A stretch of 37,986 bases of DNA, from NCBI RefSeq assembly GCF_002298975.1, contig NZ_DBMV01000036.1:1-37986 (forward strand), given 5' to 3'. Source of the stretch: Ralstonia sp. UBA689 (lineage in GTDB: Bacteria > Pseudomonadota > Gammaproteobacteria > Burkholderiales > Burkholderiaceae). The position numbers and the translations under genes are program-made. The notes below the pieces were generated by a model that had not been told where the DNA came from, made no database searches, and was given only the letters and a program-made list of their open reading frames with translations. Of the stretch, positions 1-9,210 are shown piece after piece; position 1 is the stretch's first letter; each line of letters begins with the position of its first letter.

Positions 1-18
1 CACGAAATTACTGACAGG

Positions 19-38
19 CCCGCGAGCGGGGAATTTTT
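19..38 (+). terminator. weak terminator-like hairpin
   Basis: CCCG and CGGG form a 4-bp stem around a CGAG loop, followed by GAATTTTTC. This is a short GC stem with a T5 tract in plus orientation. It could end a gene lying upstream of the window. The stem is very short, so the call is tentative. Confidence 0.3.
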
Positions 39-230
39 CTCGATGCTCCGAGCTAAGAACTCGACGTGCGGAGCTTTTGTCTCGACGGTCCGAGTTCAGA
101 ACTCGGCGTATGGGGCTTTTTTCTCGGCGTTCCGAGCTTAGAACTCGGCGTGCGGAGCTTTTTACTCGATGGTCCGAGCTCAGAGCTCGGCGTGTCGAGC
201 TTTTTTCTCGGCAATCCGAGTTCAGAACAC
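39..230. repeat. 42-bp tandem repeat array, four full copies and a partial fifth
   Basis: Units begin at 39, 81, 123 and 165 with exactly 42-bp spacing, and a partial unit begins at 207. Each unit runs CTCG-rich start, TCCGAG, a few bases, AACTCGG, CGTGCGGAGC, then a T run of 4 to 6. Copy 2 holds a perfect inverted repeat CCGAGTT-CAG-AACTCGG, and the other copies hold degenerate versions of it. Because 42 is a multiple of three, a 14-residue repeat reads open in several frames on both strands. I see no start site or codon bias that favours any of these frames, so I treat the array as non-coding. It has no unique spacers and is not CRISPR. Confidence 0.85.
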
Positions 231-277
231 CGCGCGCGATGGGATGGGGCGGGTCGACGGGGCCCGGGCATTGCGCC

Positions 278-303
278 AAAAAAAAGCCGCTCGATTGAGC
301 GGC
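278..303 (-). terminator. rho-independent terminator of lctP
   Basis: On the minus strand GCCGCTC, loop AATC and GAGCGGC form a perfect 7-bp stem. It is followed directly by eight T residues (the A run at 278-285 on the plus strand). It lies about 30 bp past the lctP stop codon. Confidence 0.9.
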
Positions 304-333
304 TTCTTCTGCAAAGAGCGGGACGGATCAGCC

Positions 334-2010
334 TTAATGCACGACCATCCGTGTGAAAGGTTCCACGTAGGCCTGCAGCGTGATCAGCAGCCCCACCAGG
401 AACGCCAGCGCAATCGAGTGGAAGAACACGTAGCGCAGGATGTCGCCCTCGTGGCCGTACCACTTGGTGGCGGTGGAGGCCACCACGATGGATTGCGCGT
501 CGATCATCTTGCCCATCACGCCGCCCGCGCTGTTGGCTGCTGACATCAGGATCGGCGACAAGCCAAGCTGCTCGGCCGTCGTCTTCTGCAGGCCGCCGAA
601 CAGCACGTTCGATGCTGTATCCGAGCCGGTAAGCGCCACGCCCAGCCAGCCCAGCATCGTGCCGAACAGCGGGTACAGCACGCCCGTGTGGGCGAAGGCC
701 AGGCCCAGCGTCGCGTCCAGACCGGAGTAGCGGGTCAGGTAGCCGATGCCGAACATTGCACAGATTGTCAACAGCGAATAGCGCGTGAGCTTGATGGTGT
801 TCCAGTACTCCTTGAGCATGCGCGGCACCGAGTAGCCCATCAGCAGGCCGCCCACGATGGCCGATACCAGGATGCCCGTACCCGCCATCGACAGCACGTT
901 GAAGTTGAACACCGCGCCTTCGGCAGTCACCTTGGGGATCACCGGCGGGCCCTTGAGCACCATTTTGTCCAGACCCGGGATGGCGAACTTGAACGCCCAT
1001 ACGCCATCGGCAAACGCCTTGAACTGCGGCACGCCCCAGATGAACACGAAGATCGTCAGGATCACCCATGGCAGCCAGGCTTGCACGCGCGTGATCTTCG
1101 CATCGGTGGTGAGGGTCGCGGCGCGTGCTTCGGCAGCGGCTTCCGGATCCACCTTGGAAGTGTCAGGGTGCTTGCGCAGGGCGGTGGAGGTCCAGATGGT
1201 CTTGGGGTGCCACACCTTCAGGAACAGCGTGAGCGTGCCCATCGACACCAGCGCGGCAATCACGTCCACCAGCCACGGGCCGTGGAAGTTCGACACCAGG
1301 AACTGCGGAATGGCGAACGACACGCCCGCCACCAGGATCGCCGGCCAGATCTGCAGCATGCCGCGCCAGCCCGCGAACGCCCAGATCAGCCAGAACGGCA
1401 CCAGCACCGAGAAGAACGGCAACTGGCGGCCGACCATCGCCGAGAGCTGCAGCAGGTCCAGCCCGGTGACGGAGGCCAGACCGATGAGCGGTGCCCCCAG
1501 CGCCCCGTAGGCCACCGGTGCGGTGTTGGCGATCAGCGCCAGGCCCGAAGCCGCCAGCGGCGAGAAACCCAGACCGATCAGGATGGCGCCCGTCACGGCC
1601 ACCGGCGTGCCGAAGCCGGCCGCGCCCTCGAAGAACGCGCCAAAGCTGAACGCCACCAGCAGCAGTTGCAGGCGGCGGTCTTCGGTGATGCCCGAGATGG
1701 AACTCTGCAAGACCTTGAATGACCCGTTCAAGGTGGTGAGCCGGTGCAGGAAGATGATGTTGAGAACGATCCAGCCGATCGGGAACAGGCCGGAGACAAT
1801 GCCCAGGCCGGCCGCCTTGCCCGCCATCGCGGCCGGCATGCCGAATATGAACGAGGCGATGCCTACCCCGACAATCAGCGCCAGGCCGGCAGCCAAGTGG
1901 GCCTGCATATGAAAAAAGGCCAGGGAGCACAGCAGCACCGCCACCGGTATCCCGGCCGCGATGGTTGACCACAAGGCATTGCCGAGTGGGTCATAGACTT
2001 GATTCCACAT
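334..2010 (-). CDS. lctP: L-lactate permease (LctP/LldP family)
   Basis: The 558-residue protein matches the usual length of the LctP family of lactate (and glycolate) proton symporters of the inner membrane. It begins MWNQVYDPLGN, typical of the family. About a dozen hydrophobic segments run through it, including the family-like stretch FFEGAAGFGTPVAV near residue 130 and NTAPVAYGALG near 165. A cytoplasmic loop rich in charged residues lies near 280-310. An AGGAGGAG ribosome-binding site lies 6 nt before the ATG (2017-2024), fixing the start. It stands alone, with no lactate dehydrogenase genes alongside, and ends at a strong terminator. It is divergent from the patatin gene. Substrate preference between lactate and glycolate cannot be read from sequence. 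Confidence 0.93.
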   Translation of the reverse strand: MWNQVYDPLGNALWSTIAAGIPVAVLLCSLAFFHMQAHLAAGLALIVGVGIASFIFGMPAAMAGKAAGLGIVSGLFPIGWIVLNIIFLHRLTTLNGSFKVLQSSISGITEDRRLQLLLVAFSFGAFFEGAAGFGTPVAVTGAILIGLGFSPLAASGLALIANTAPVAYGALGAPLIGLASVTGLDLLQLSAMVGRQLPFFSVLVPFWLIWAFAGWRGMLQIWPAILVAGVSFAIPQFLVSNFHGPWLVDVIAALVSMGTLTLFLKVWHPKTIWTSTALRKHPDTSKVDPEAAAEARAATLTTDAKITRVQAWLPWVILTIFVFIWGVPQFKAFADGVWAFKFAIPGLDKMVLKGPPVIPKVTAEGAVFNFNVLSMAGTGILVSAIVGGLLMGYSVPRMLKEYWNTIKLTRYSLLTICAMFGIGYLTRYSGLDATLGLAFAHTGVLYPLFGTMLGWLGVALTGSDTASNVLFGGLQKTTAEQLGLSPILMSAANSAGGVMGKMIDAQSIVVASTATKWYGHEGDILRYVFFHSIALAFLVGLLITLQAYVEPFTRMVVH

Positions 2011-2284
2011 CTTGATCTCCTCCTGTTTCTAGGCGTTTCGGTTCTTGGCGATACCGAACGTCTTCTGTTGCCCGCGCGAAACGAGCGAACACGGATTGTA
2101 GGAACAAGCGTGTCGGGGGGATGGGCAATATTCTGTCACTTTCGCCCTGAAAAGTATTCATCGGCGCGCGTGCCCCATATCGACGGGCTCCAGGTGCGGT
2201 GCAGCCAGTTGCACCGGGTTAATCCGGGTTGTGGAATCATTGCGCCTGCCCTGTTGCCACCCAACACGATTCAGCCCTTCATTT

Positions 2285-4645
2285 ATGGCTTTTCTGACGG
2301 CTTTTTCCTTCTGCCGCTGCTGGTCTCGACTGCTCGCCACAGGGCTGTCGGCGCTGGTCGTACTGTCGCCAGGCGCATACGGCCAGACCTCGCCCGGTTC
2401 CGCGCTCATCCCCGCACAAACCGAATCCGCTCGCCCTCGCATCGGCCTGGTGCTGTCGGGCGGCGGGGCGCGCGGCTATGCGCATATCGGCGTGCTCAAA
2501 ATGCTGGAACGCATGCGCATTCCGGTGGACGTGATTGCCGCCACCAGCATGGGCGCGGTGGTGGGTGGGCTGTACGCCAGCGGCCTGAGCGCGGACGAGC
2601 TGGAGCACAAGCTCTCCCAGGTGGACCTGAGCGACATCGCCTTCGACCGCAACGATCGCGCCAAGCTGCCGCAGTCGCTGCGCGAGGACGACTTCCAGTA
2701 CCCGATCGGCATGTCTGCCGGTTATGGCGATGGCGGGCTCAAGCTGCCGGCCGGGCTGGTGCAGGGCAATCGCCTGCTGGCGCTGCTCAAGAACTGGACG
2801 ACGCAGTGGCCCGACAACATGAGCTTTGCGCGCCTGCCGGTCCCGTTCAAGGCTATGGCAACCGACCTGGCCACGGGCGATGCGGTGATCCTCGATCACG
2901 GCTCGCTGCCGCTGGCGATGCGCGCCAGCATGGCGGTGCCCGGCCTGTTCGCGCCCATCGAGGTGGACGGGCGCACGCTGGTCGATGGCGGTCTGGTCAG
3001 CAACCTGCCGGTGCAGCTTGCGCGCGACATGGGGGCGGACATCATCATCGCGGTCAACATCGGCTCGGACCTGCAGCGGCCGGAAGACCTCGCCTCGCCG
3101 GCGGCGGTCACGCAGCAGATGATCACCATCCTGGTCGGCCAGAATGTCCGCGCCCAGAAGGCGCTGCTGCAAGGCAGCGACATATTGATCGAACCGCAGC
3201 TTGCCGACCTGTCATTCACCGATTTCGCCAAGGGGCCGCTGGGTGTGCAGCAGGGTGAGAAGGCAGCCCGGGGCGCGGAGGCCAAGCTGGCAGCGCTGTC
3301 GCTCTCACCGCGGGCGTATGCGGCCTACCGTGGCGCACATGTGCCGCAGGGCATGCTGGCCCAGGGCACGCGCATCGACGCCATCGATGTGACCACCGGT
3401 GGCCGCGTGCCGGCAGTGCGCGTGCGCCAGTTGCTGAAGGTGCGTGAGGGCGACACCTACGACGCGGAAGAACTCAACCGTGAGTTGTCGGCCCTGGCCA
3501 CCACCGGCGACTTCGAGACCGTCACCCAGCGGCTGGTGGAAGAGAACGGCGTGCACACGCTCAAGATCGACGCGCACGAGAAATCCTGGGGCAACCAGTT
3601 CTTCCTGTTTGGGCTGGGCATGTCGACCAACTTCGACGGACGCGGCGCATTCAACGTCAATCTCGGCCACCGGTATCCGTGGCTCACGCAGAGCGGGCTG
3701 GAGTGGCGCAACGACATCGTGCTGGGCAGCAACCGCGCAAGCATTCATACGGAACTGCGGCAGCCGCTGTGGCAGTCGCAGGGGTTCTACATCGCGCCCT
3801 ACGCAGAGTATTCGCGCCGCAGATCGGACATCTACTTCGACGATCTGCCGCCTACCCGGGACGCCAAGCCGTTCAACAACCTGACGATCGAAACGGCGCG
3901 CGCCGGCGTTGACCTGGGCATCCCACTGGGCCGCAAGGGTGAACTGCGCCTGGGCGTGAACTACGTCAGAAAGGCGGCAACGTTCAATTACCAGGCGCTG
4001 GTGGTCGACGAGTCCGGCAATCTTGTGGATGCGACGCCCCTGGATACCTTGCATGCTCAGCAGCCGGCCTTCCGTGCCCAGCTCACGCTGGACCAGCTCG
4101 ACGATCCGCTGTTCCCCCGCAGAGGCTATTACCTGTTCGGCAGCATGGAGGCCGGCTTCGGTTCAATCGACAAGAAGTACAACACCGCCCAGGCCAAGGG
4201 TCTGTGGGCCACGAGCTACGGGCGCCATACGTTCAACGTCGCGCTGGAGGGGGCAGGGCAGTTCGGTGCCAATAGCCCGACCAGAGACAACGGCGGCAAC
4301 AGCGGCAACGGCGCCAACGAGGGCTTCTACCTGGGCGGCTTCCAGCACCTGTCGGCCTATGCGCAGGACCAGTTCAACGGCCAGTACCTGCTGTACGGCC
4401 GCCTGACCTACCTGTACGACCTGCGCATCAATGACCTGCTCGGCCTGCGCGCGCCGGTATTCGGTGCCAGCGCGGAGGTCGGCAACGTCTGGCAGTTGCG
4501 CAACAACTTCGGCCGTGGCGGCTATCTGAAGAGCGGCAGCCTGTTCGTCGGCGGTAACAGCCCCATCGGTCCGCTGTACTTTGGCTTTGCCGTGGCGCCG
4601 CAAGGCGTGTGGAATGTCTACCTGCAGCTGGGCCGCGTGTTTTGA
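2285..4645 (+). CDS. patatin-like phospholipase, type Vd autotransporter (PlpD-like)
   Basis: The 786-residue protein has three parts. A signal peptide ends near AYG (31-33). A patatin lipase domain carries the oxyanion loop SGGGARG (58-64), the nucleophile motif TSMG with Ser88, and the catalytic Asp in DGG (234-236). A POTRA-like segment (about 363-435) leads into an Omp85/BamA-type beta barrel ending in Phe. This is the architecture of Pseudomonas PlpD, in which the barrel stays in the outer membrane and the lipase is presented outside. A GTG at 2231 would extend the frame, but ATG 2285 gives a normal signal peptide, so I prefer it. Neither start has a clear ribosome-binding site. The gene is monocistronic. 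Confidence 0.88.
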   Translation: MAFLTAFSFCRCWSRLLATGLSALVVLSPGAYGQTSPGSALIPAQTESARPRIGLVLSGGGARGYAHIGVLKMLERMRIPVDVIAATSMGAVVGGLYASGLSADELEHKLSQVDLSDIAFDRNDRAKLPQSLREDDFQYPIGMSAGYGDGGLKLPAGLVQGNRLLALLKNWTTQWPDNMSFARLPVPFKAMATDLATGDAVILDHGSLPLAMRASMAVPGLFAPIEVDGRTLVDGGLVSNLPVQLARDMGADIIIAVNIGSDLQRPEDLASPAAVTQQMITILVGQNVRAQKALLQGSDILIEPQLADLSFTDFAKGPLGVQQGEKAARGAEAKLAALSLSPRAYAAYRGAHVPQGMLAQGTRIDAIDVTTGGRVPAVRVRQLLKVREGDTYDAEELNRELSALATTGDFETVTQRLVEENGVHTLKIDAHEKSWGNQFFLFGLGMSTNFDGRGAFNVNLGHRYPWLTQSGLEWRNDIVLGSNRASIHTELRQPLWQSQGFYIAPYAEYSRRRSDIYFDDLPPTRDAKPFNNLTIETARAGVDLGIPLGRKGELRLGVNYVRKAATFNYQALVVDESGNLVDATPLDTLHAQQPAFRAQLTLDQLDDPLFPRRGYYLFGSMEAGFGSIDKKYNTAQAKGLWATSYGRHTFNVALEGAGQFGANSPTRDNGGNSGNGANEGFYLGGFQHLSAYAQDQFNGQYLLYGRLTYLYDLRINDLLGLRAPVFGASAEVGNVWQLRNNFGRGGYLKSGSLFVGGNSPIGPLYFGFAVAPQGVWNVYLQLGRVF

Positions 4646-4840
4646 CGGTGGGGGTTTGAGGGGGCGCGAGTGCGTGGGCAGGGGCTGCCGCTTGGCCAGC
4701 GCCGCATGGCAGTGGCGGATCGTAAGGTCTTGATCAGATTGAGAAATTAATCGATCAGCCGCGGCGGATCGGCGTGCTAGCATGCCTTCCGCTTTGCTTC
4801 TCAAGATCTCGGGTGCGCACGCGCCCAGCCCCCTTTTCCC

Positions 4841-6046
4841 ATGATGTTCTCCGTGTTGTTCCGTGGTCTCCGTTCGTCCCGATGGCTGGTGTGCGCGTGC
4901 GCGCTGACCGCGCTGCAAGCCTGCGGCAAGCACGCCAATGAAGCTGCCAAGCTGGCGGGCCCACCGGAGGTGGAGGTCGCGGTTGCGCAGCGCTCCGATG
5001 CGCCGCTGGTGACCGAGTTGCCCGGCCGCCTGGAGCCGTATCGCACGGCGGAAGTCCGCGCGCGCGTGGACGGCATCGTGCTCAAGCGCGCTTATGACGA
5101 GGGCCAGGTGGTCAAGGCCGGCCAGGTGTTGTTCCGCATCGATCCGGCACCGCTCAAGGCGCAGGTGGATGCCGCCCAGGGCGCGCTCGCCCGTGCGCAG
5201 GCGCAGCTCGCCATCGCCCACGACAAGGCTGCCCGCTACAAGGGCCTGGCCGCCACGCGCGCCGTGAGCGAGCTGGAATACGCCGAGGCGCAAGCCGCCG
5301 AGCGGCAAGCCGCAGCGGACGTCGTCTCCACCCGTGCCGCGCTGGAAACCGCGCAACTGCGTCTGGGCTATGCCACCGTCACCGCGCCCATCGCGGGCCG
5401 CTCGCGTCGCGCACAGGTGACCGAGGGCGCGCTGGTCAAGGAGGATGCCGCCACGCCGCTCACGATTGTCGAGCAGATCGACCCGATCTACGTCGATTTC
5501 TCCCAGCCCGCCGCCGAGGTGCTCGCCCTGCAGCGTGCGCTCAAGAAGGGCGAGGCTTCTGCGCTGCCCGGCCGGGACATCGGCGTGCAGGTGATCCTGA
5601 GCGACGGCGTGGCCTACGAGCGCCCGGGCCGGCTGCTGTTCTCCGACCTGGTTGTGGACCGCGCGACTGATAACGTCTCGATGCGCGCCGTGCTGCCGAA
5701 TCCGGACGGCCTGCTGCTGCCCGGCATGTACGTGCGCGTGAAACTCTCGCACGCGGTGCAGCAGGGCGCGGTGACGATCCCGCGCGGGGCGCTGCAGCGC
5801 GATCGCCACGGTGCATCGGTGTTCGTGGTGAAGGCCGACAACACGCTGGCCGTGCAGCCCGTGGCCGCGCAAACGTTAGCCGGTGACCAATGGCTGGTGA
5901 CAATCGGTTTGAACGGCGGCGAGCGCCTTGCCATTCCCGGCATGCGGACGCTGGAAGCCGGCATGGCCATTCATCCAGTGCCGGTGTCCGCCACCAAACG
6001 CGCAGACGCCGCGCCGGCTGCCGACGCCAAGCCGACCAAGGGCTGA
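4841..6046 (+). CDS. RND efflux periplasmic adaptor (HlyD/AcrA family lipoprotein)
   Basis: The 401-residue protein has an N-terminal signal with a lipobox LQAC (residues 25-28), so it should be an inner-membrane-anchored lipoprotein facing the periplasm. Next comes a biotinyl-lipoyl-like half motif (ELPGRLEPYRTAEVRARVDG). A coiled coil rich in Ala and Gln follows (about 105-165), then the second lipoyl half (ATVTAPIAGRSRRAQVTEG) and the beta-barrel and membrane-proximal domains. This is the AcrA/MexA layout and length. The pump gene starts 2 nt after the stop, so the two are co-translated. Two ATG codons stand in tandem at 4841. No strong ribosome-binding site is visible. No TetR-type repressor lies next to it, which is unusual for this class. 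Confidence 0.92.
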   Translation: MMFSVLFRGLRSSRWLVCACALTALQACGKHANEAAKLAGPPEVEVAVAQRSDAPLVTELPGRLEPYRTAEVRARVDGIVLKRAYDEGQVVKAGQVLFRIDPAPLKAQVDAAQGALARAQAQLAIAHDKAARYKGLAATRAVSELEYAEAQAAERQAAADVVSTRAALETAQLRLGYATVTAPIAGRSRRAQVTEGALVKEDAATPLTIVEQIDPIYVDFSQPAAEVLALQRALKKGEASALPGRDIGVQVILSDGVAYERPGRLLFSDLVVDRATDNVSMRAVLPNPDGLLLPGMYVRVKLSHAVQQGAVTIPRGALQRDRHGASVFVVKADNTLAVQPVAAQTLAGDQWLVTIGLNGGERLAIPGMRTLEAGMAIHPVPVSATKRADAAPAADAKPTKG

Positions 6047-6048
6047 CC

Positions 6049-9000
6049 ATGGCACGCTTCTTTATCGACCGCCCGGTCTTTGCCTGGGTGATTGCGCTGG
6101 CCGTCATCCTGGCCGGCCTGTTGGCGCTGCCGCGCCTGCCCGTGGCGCAATACCCGACGATTGCGCCGCCCAACGTCAGCATCTCGGCCACGTATCCGGG
6201 GGCGTCTGCACGCACGGCGGAATCCGCCGTGACCGCCATCATCGAGCGTGAGATGAACGGTGCGCCGGGGCTGCTGTATATGTCCTCGTCGTCGGACGCG
6301 GCGGGCAACATCTCGATCAACCTTGCGTTCAAGCAGGGCACCAGCGCCGACCTCGCGGCGGTGGAGGTGCAGAACCGCCTGAAGATCGTCGAGGAACGCC
6401 TGCCCGAGGTGGTGCGCCGCAACGGCATCCGCATCGAGAAGGCCGCCGAAGACTACATGATGTACATGACGCTGACGGCCGACCGTGGCCGCTTCGACGG
6501 CATCGACCTGGGCGACCTCGCCTCTTCGGACCTGATTCCGCAACTGCGCCGCGTGTCCGGCGTCGGCACGGCGCAGCTTTTCGACGCTGAATACGCCATG
6601 CGCATCTGGCCCGACGCCGACAAGCTCACCGCGCTTGGCCTCACTGCGGGTGATTTGAGTGACGCGGTGCGCCGCTACAACGCGCGTATCACGGTGGGCG
6701 AGATCGGCAGCGGGGCAGTGCCGGGCAGCGCGCCCATCAACGCGAGCATCACCGGCGACGACGGGCTGACCACGCCCGAGGCGTTCGGCCAGATCCCGCT
6801 GCGCGCGGACACGCAGGGCCGCATGGTGCTGCTGCGCGACGTGGCGCGCGTGGAGCTCGGCGGCAGCGATTATCTGTACCTCTCGCGCATGAACGGCAAG
6901 CCGGCCACCACCATCGGCATCAAGCTGGCACCGGGTGCCAACGCCGTGGGTGCGGCCAAGCGCATACGTGCCGTGCTGGACGAAGCGCAGGCGCATTTCC
7001 CGCCGGGCGTGCGTTACGAAGTGGCTTACGACAGCTCGCGCTTTGTCGGCATTGCCATCGAGCAAGTCGTCAAGACGCTGCTCGAAGCGGTGGTGCTGGT
7101 GTTCCTGGTGATGATGCTGTTCATGCAGAACCTGCGCGCGACGCTCATCCCGACGCTGGTGGTGCCGATTGCGCTGCTGGGCACGTTTGCGGTGATGCTG
7201 CCGATGGGCTTCTCCATCAACGTGCTGACGCTGTTCGGCTTGGTGCTCGCCATCGGCATCCTCGTCGACGATGCCATCGTGGTGGTGGAGAACGTCGAAC
7301 GCGTGATGCACGAAGAGGGTCTCTCGCCGCGCGAGGCGACGGCCAAGGCGATGCGCCAGATCGGCGGGGCCATCGTCGGCATCTCGCTGGTGCTGACGGC
7401 GGTGTTCGTGCCGATGGCCTTCTTTGGCGGCGCGGTGGGCAACATCTACCGGCAGTTCTCGCTGTCGTTGGCGGTGTCGATGGTGTTTTCAGCCTTCCTG
7501 GCGCTGACCTTGACGCCGGCCCTGTGTGCAACGCTGCTCAAGCCGGTGCAGCAGGGCCACGGCACCGAGCGCAAGGGGGTCTTCGGCGCGTTCAACCGTG
7601 GCTTTGCGCGGCTGACGGCGCGCTACCAGGGCGGCGTGGCCCGGCTGCTGAACCGCACCGGCCGTGCGCTCGTTGCTTACGGCGCCGTCATCGGCGTGGT
7701 GGCGCTGCTGTTCACGCAACTGCCGACGTCCTTCCTGCCGGAAGAAGATACCGGCCAGTTCATGACCGTGGTCATGCTACCCACCGGCGCGACACAGGCG
7801 CAGACGCTCGACGTGGTGCGCGAGGCCGAGCAGTACTTCATCGCCAAGGAGCCGGCCGTGGCCTCCACGCTGGCCATCACCGGTTTCAGCCTGTTCGGCA
7901 ACGGTCAGAACGCCGCCATGCTGTTCCTCTCGCTCAAGGACTGGAAGGAGCGCAAAGGTGCTGACCAGCACGTCGATGCCGTGGTCCAACGTGCCAACGC
8001 CGCGCTGTCCAAGATCAAGGGCGCCATGGTCATGGCGATGAACTCGCCCGCGCTGCCGGAGCTTGGCAGCAAGCCCGGCTTCGACCTGCGCCTGCAGGAT
8101 CGCGGCGGTGCCGGCTACGAACGCCTCGCGCAGGCGCGCGACCGCGTGCTGGCCGAGGCGGCCAGGCATCCGGCATTGTCGGAGGTCACCTTTGCAGGCC
8201 AGGGCGAAGCCCCGCAGATCCTGATCGACGTGGACCGCAAGAAGGCGCTGTCGATGGGGGTGTCGATTGACGACATCAACCGCACGCTGGCCGTGATGTT
8301 CGGCTCCGACTACGCGGGCGACTTCGTCTACCGCAACCAGGTGCGCCGCGTGATCGTGCAGGCCGACGGCAAGCAGCGCGTGTCGGTCGAGCAGCTCGGC
8401 CGCATGCACGTGCGCAATGCAGCAGGCGCGATGGTGCCTTTGTCGGCCTTCACGACGGCCAAATGGATCGTTGGACCGCTCAAGCTGGACCGCTATAACG
8501 GCTATCCGTCCATGACGATCACCGGCTCGCCTGCCCCCGGCCATAGCTCCGGTGAGGCCATGGCGGCGATGGAGTCCATCGCCCGCGGCCTGCCCGAAGG
8601 CTTCGGCTACGAGTGGACTGGCCAGTCGTTCGAAGAGCGCCTGTCGGGCGCGCAGGCGCCGGCATTGTTTGCGCTGTCGATCCTGGTGGTGTTCCTGTGC
8701 CTGGCGGCGCTGTATGAGAGTTGGTCGATTCCGCTGGCCGTGATCCTGGTGGTGCCGCTGGGCGTGTTTGGCGCGCTGCTGGGCGCCACGCTGCGCTTCC
8801 TGCCCAACGATATCTACTTCAAGGTCGGCCTGATTGCGACGATTGGCCTGTCGGCCAAGAACGCGATCCTGATCATCGAAGTCGCCAAGGATCTGGTCGC
8901 GCAGGGCATGGGGCTGATCGATGCCACGCTGGAGGCTGCGCGCTTGCGCTTCCGGCCGATCGTGATGACGTCGCTCGCGTTTGCCTTTGGCGTGGTGCCG

Positions 9001-9210
9001 CTGGCCATTGCAAGCGGCGCGGCTTCCGCCAGCCAACGTGCCATCGGCACGGGAGTGCTGGGCGGCATCATCACGGCGACGGTGCTGGCGGTGTTTCTGG
9101 TGCCGGTGTTCTTTGTGGTCGTGCGCCGCCTGTTCAAGGGCAGCGAGCGGCAGCGCCGGCTCGATGCGGCGCATGAGCACGAAGTGACGGGCAGCGGGTC
9201 CGCCGCCTGA
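6049..9210 (+). CDS. RND multidrug efflux pump inner-membrane subunit (HAE1/AcrB family)
   Basis: The 1053-residue protein matches AcrB/MexB in length. It opens MARFFIDRPVFAWVIAL, as expected for the first membrane helix. Proton-relay residues are conserved: the Asp pair sits at 407-408 (GILVDDAIVVVEN), the same numbering as AcrB, and Lys937 lies in GLSAKNAILIIE. Two large periplasmic loops and twelve membrane segments are apparent. AAGGG before the ATG (in the tail of the adaptor gene) serves as ribosome-binding site. No outer-membrane channel gene follows, so the pump must borrow a TolC/OprM-type partner encoded elsewhere. Its TGA directly abuts the convergent hydrolase stop codon. Substrates cannot be predicted; HAE1 pumps typically export hydrophobic or amphiphilic drugs. 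Confidence 0.95.
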   Translation: MARFFIDRPVFAWVIALAVILAGLLALPRLPVAQYPTIAPPNVSISATYPGASARTAESAVTAIIEREMNGAPGLLYMSSSSDAAGNISINLAFKQGTSADLAAVEVQNRLKIVEERLPEVVRRNGIRIEKAAEDYMMYMTLTADRGRFDGIDLGDLASSDLIPQLRRVSGVGTAQLFDAEYAMRIWPDADKLTALGLTAGDLSDAVRRYNARITVGEIGSGAVPGSAPINASITGDDGLTTPEAFGQIPLRADTQGRMVLLRDVARVELGGSDYLYLSRMNGKPATTIGIKLAPGANAVGAAKRIRAVLDEAQAHFPPGVRYEVAYDSSRFVGIAIEQVVKTLLEAVVLVFLVMMLFMQNLRATLIPTLVVPIALLGTFAVMLPMGFSINVLTLFGLVLAIGILVDDAIVVVENVERVMHEEGLSPREATAKAMRQIGGAIVGISLVLTAVFVPMAFFGGAVGNIYRQFSLSLAVSMVFSAFLALTLTPALCATLLKPVQQGHGTERKGVFGAFNRGFARLTARYQGGVARLLNRTGRALVAYGAVIGVVALLFTQLPTSFLPEEDTGQFMTVVMLPTGATQAQTLDVVREAEQYFIAKEPAVASTLAITGFSLFGNGQNAAMLFLSLKDWKERKGADQHVDAVVQRANAALSKIKGAMVMAMNSPALPELGSKPGFDLRLQDRGGAGYERLAQARDRVLAEAARHPALSEVTFAGQGEAPQILIDVDRKKALSMGVSIDDINRTLAVMFGSDYAGDFVYRNQVRRVIVQADGKQRVSVEQLGRMHVRNAAGAMVPLSAFTTAKWIVGPLKLDRYNGYPSMTITGSPAPGHSSGEAMAAMESIARGLPEGFGYEWTGQSFEERLSGAQAPALFALSILVVFLCLAALYESWSIPLAVILVVPLGVFGALLGATLRFLPNDIYFKVGLIATIGLSAKNAILIIEVAKDLVAQGMGLIDATLEAARLRFRPIVMTSLAFAFGVVPLAIASGAASASQRAIGTGVLGGIITATVLAVFLVPVFFVVVRRLFKGSERQRRLDAAHEHEVTGSGSAA

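Noticed and set aside
39..230. CRISPR array
   Set aside because: The units are contiguous with no unique spacers, and no cas genes are nearby.
53..356. Open frames on both strands through the 42-bp repeats with a 14-residue repeat
   Set aside because: The frame is open only because the period is divisible by three. The minus-strand frame continues as an out-of-frame shadow of lctP, and no start signal supports any version.
2011..2284. Clear promoter for lctP or the patatin gene
   Set aside because: A TACAAT-like hexamer exists on the minus strand, but no -35 element stands at a proper distance.
4646..4840. Operator or promoter for the RND operon
   Set aside because: TGATC/GATCA repeats near 4732-4758 are short and no convincing -35/-10 pair was found.
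4163..5872. 569-residue minus-strand frame across the patatin and adaptor genes
   Set aside because: It spans two well-supported plus-strand genes and shows no domain-like sequence.
5971..9180. Long minus-strand frames opposite the RND pump
   Set aside because: They are His- and Arg-rich low-complexity translations typical of antisense shadows.
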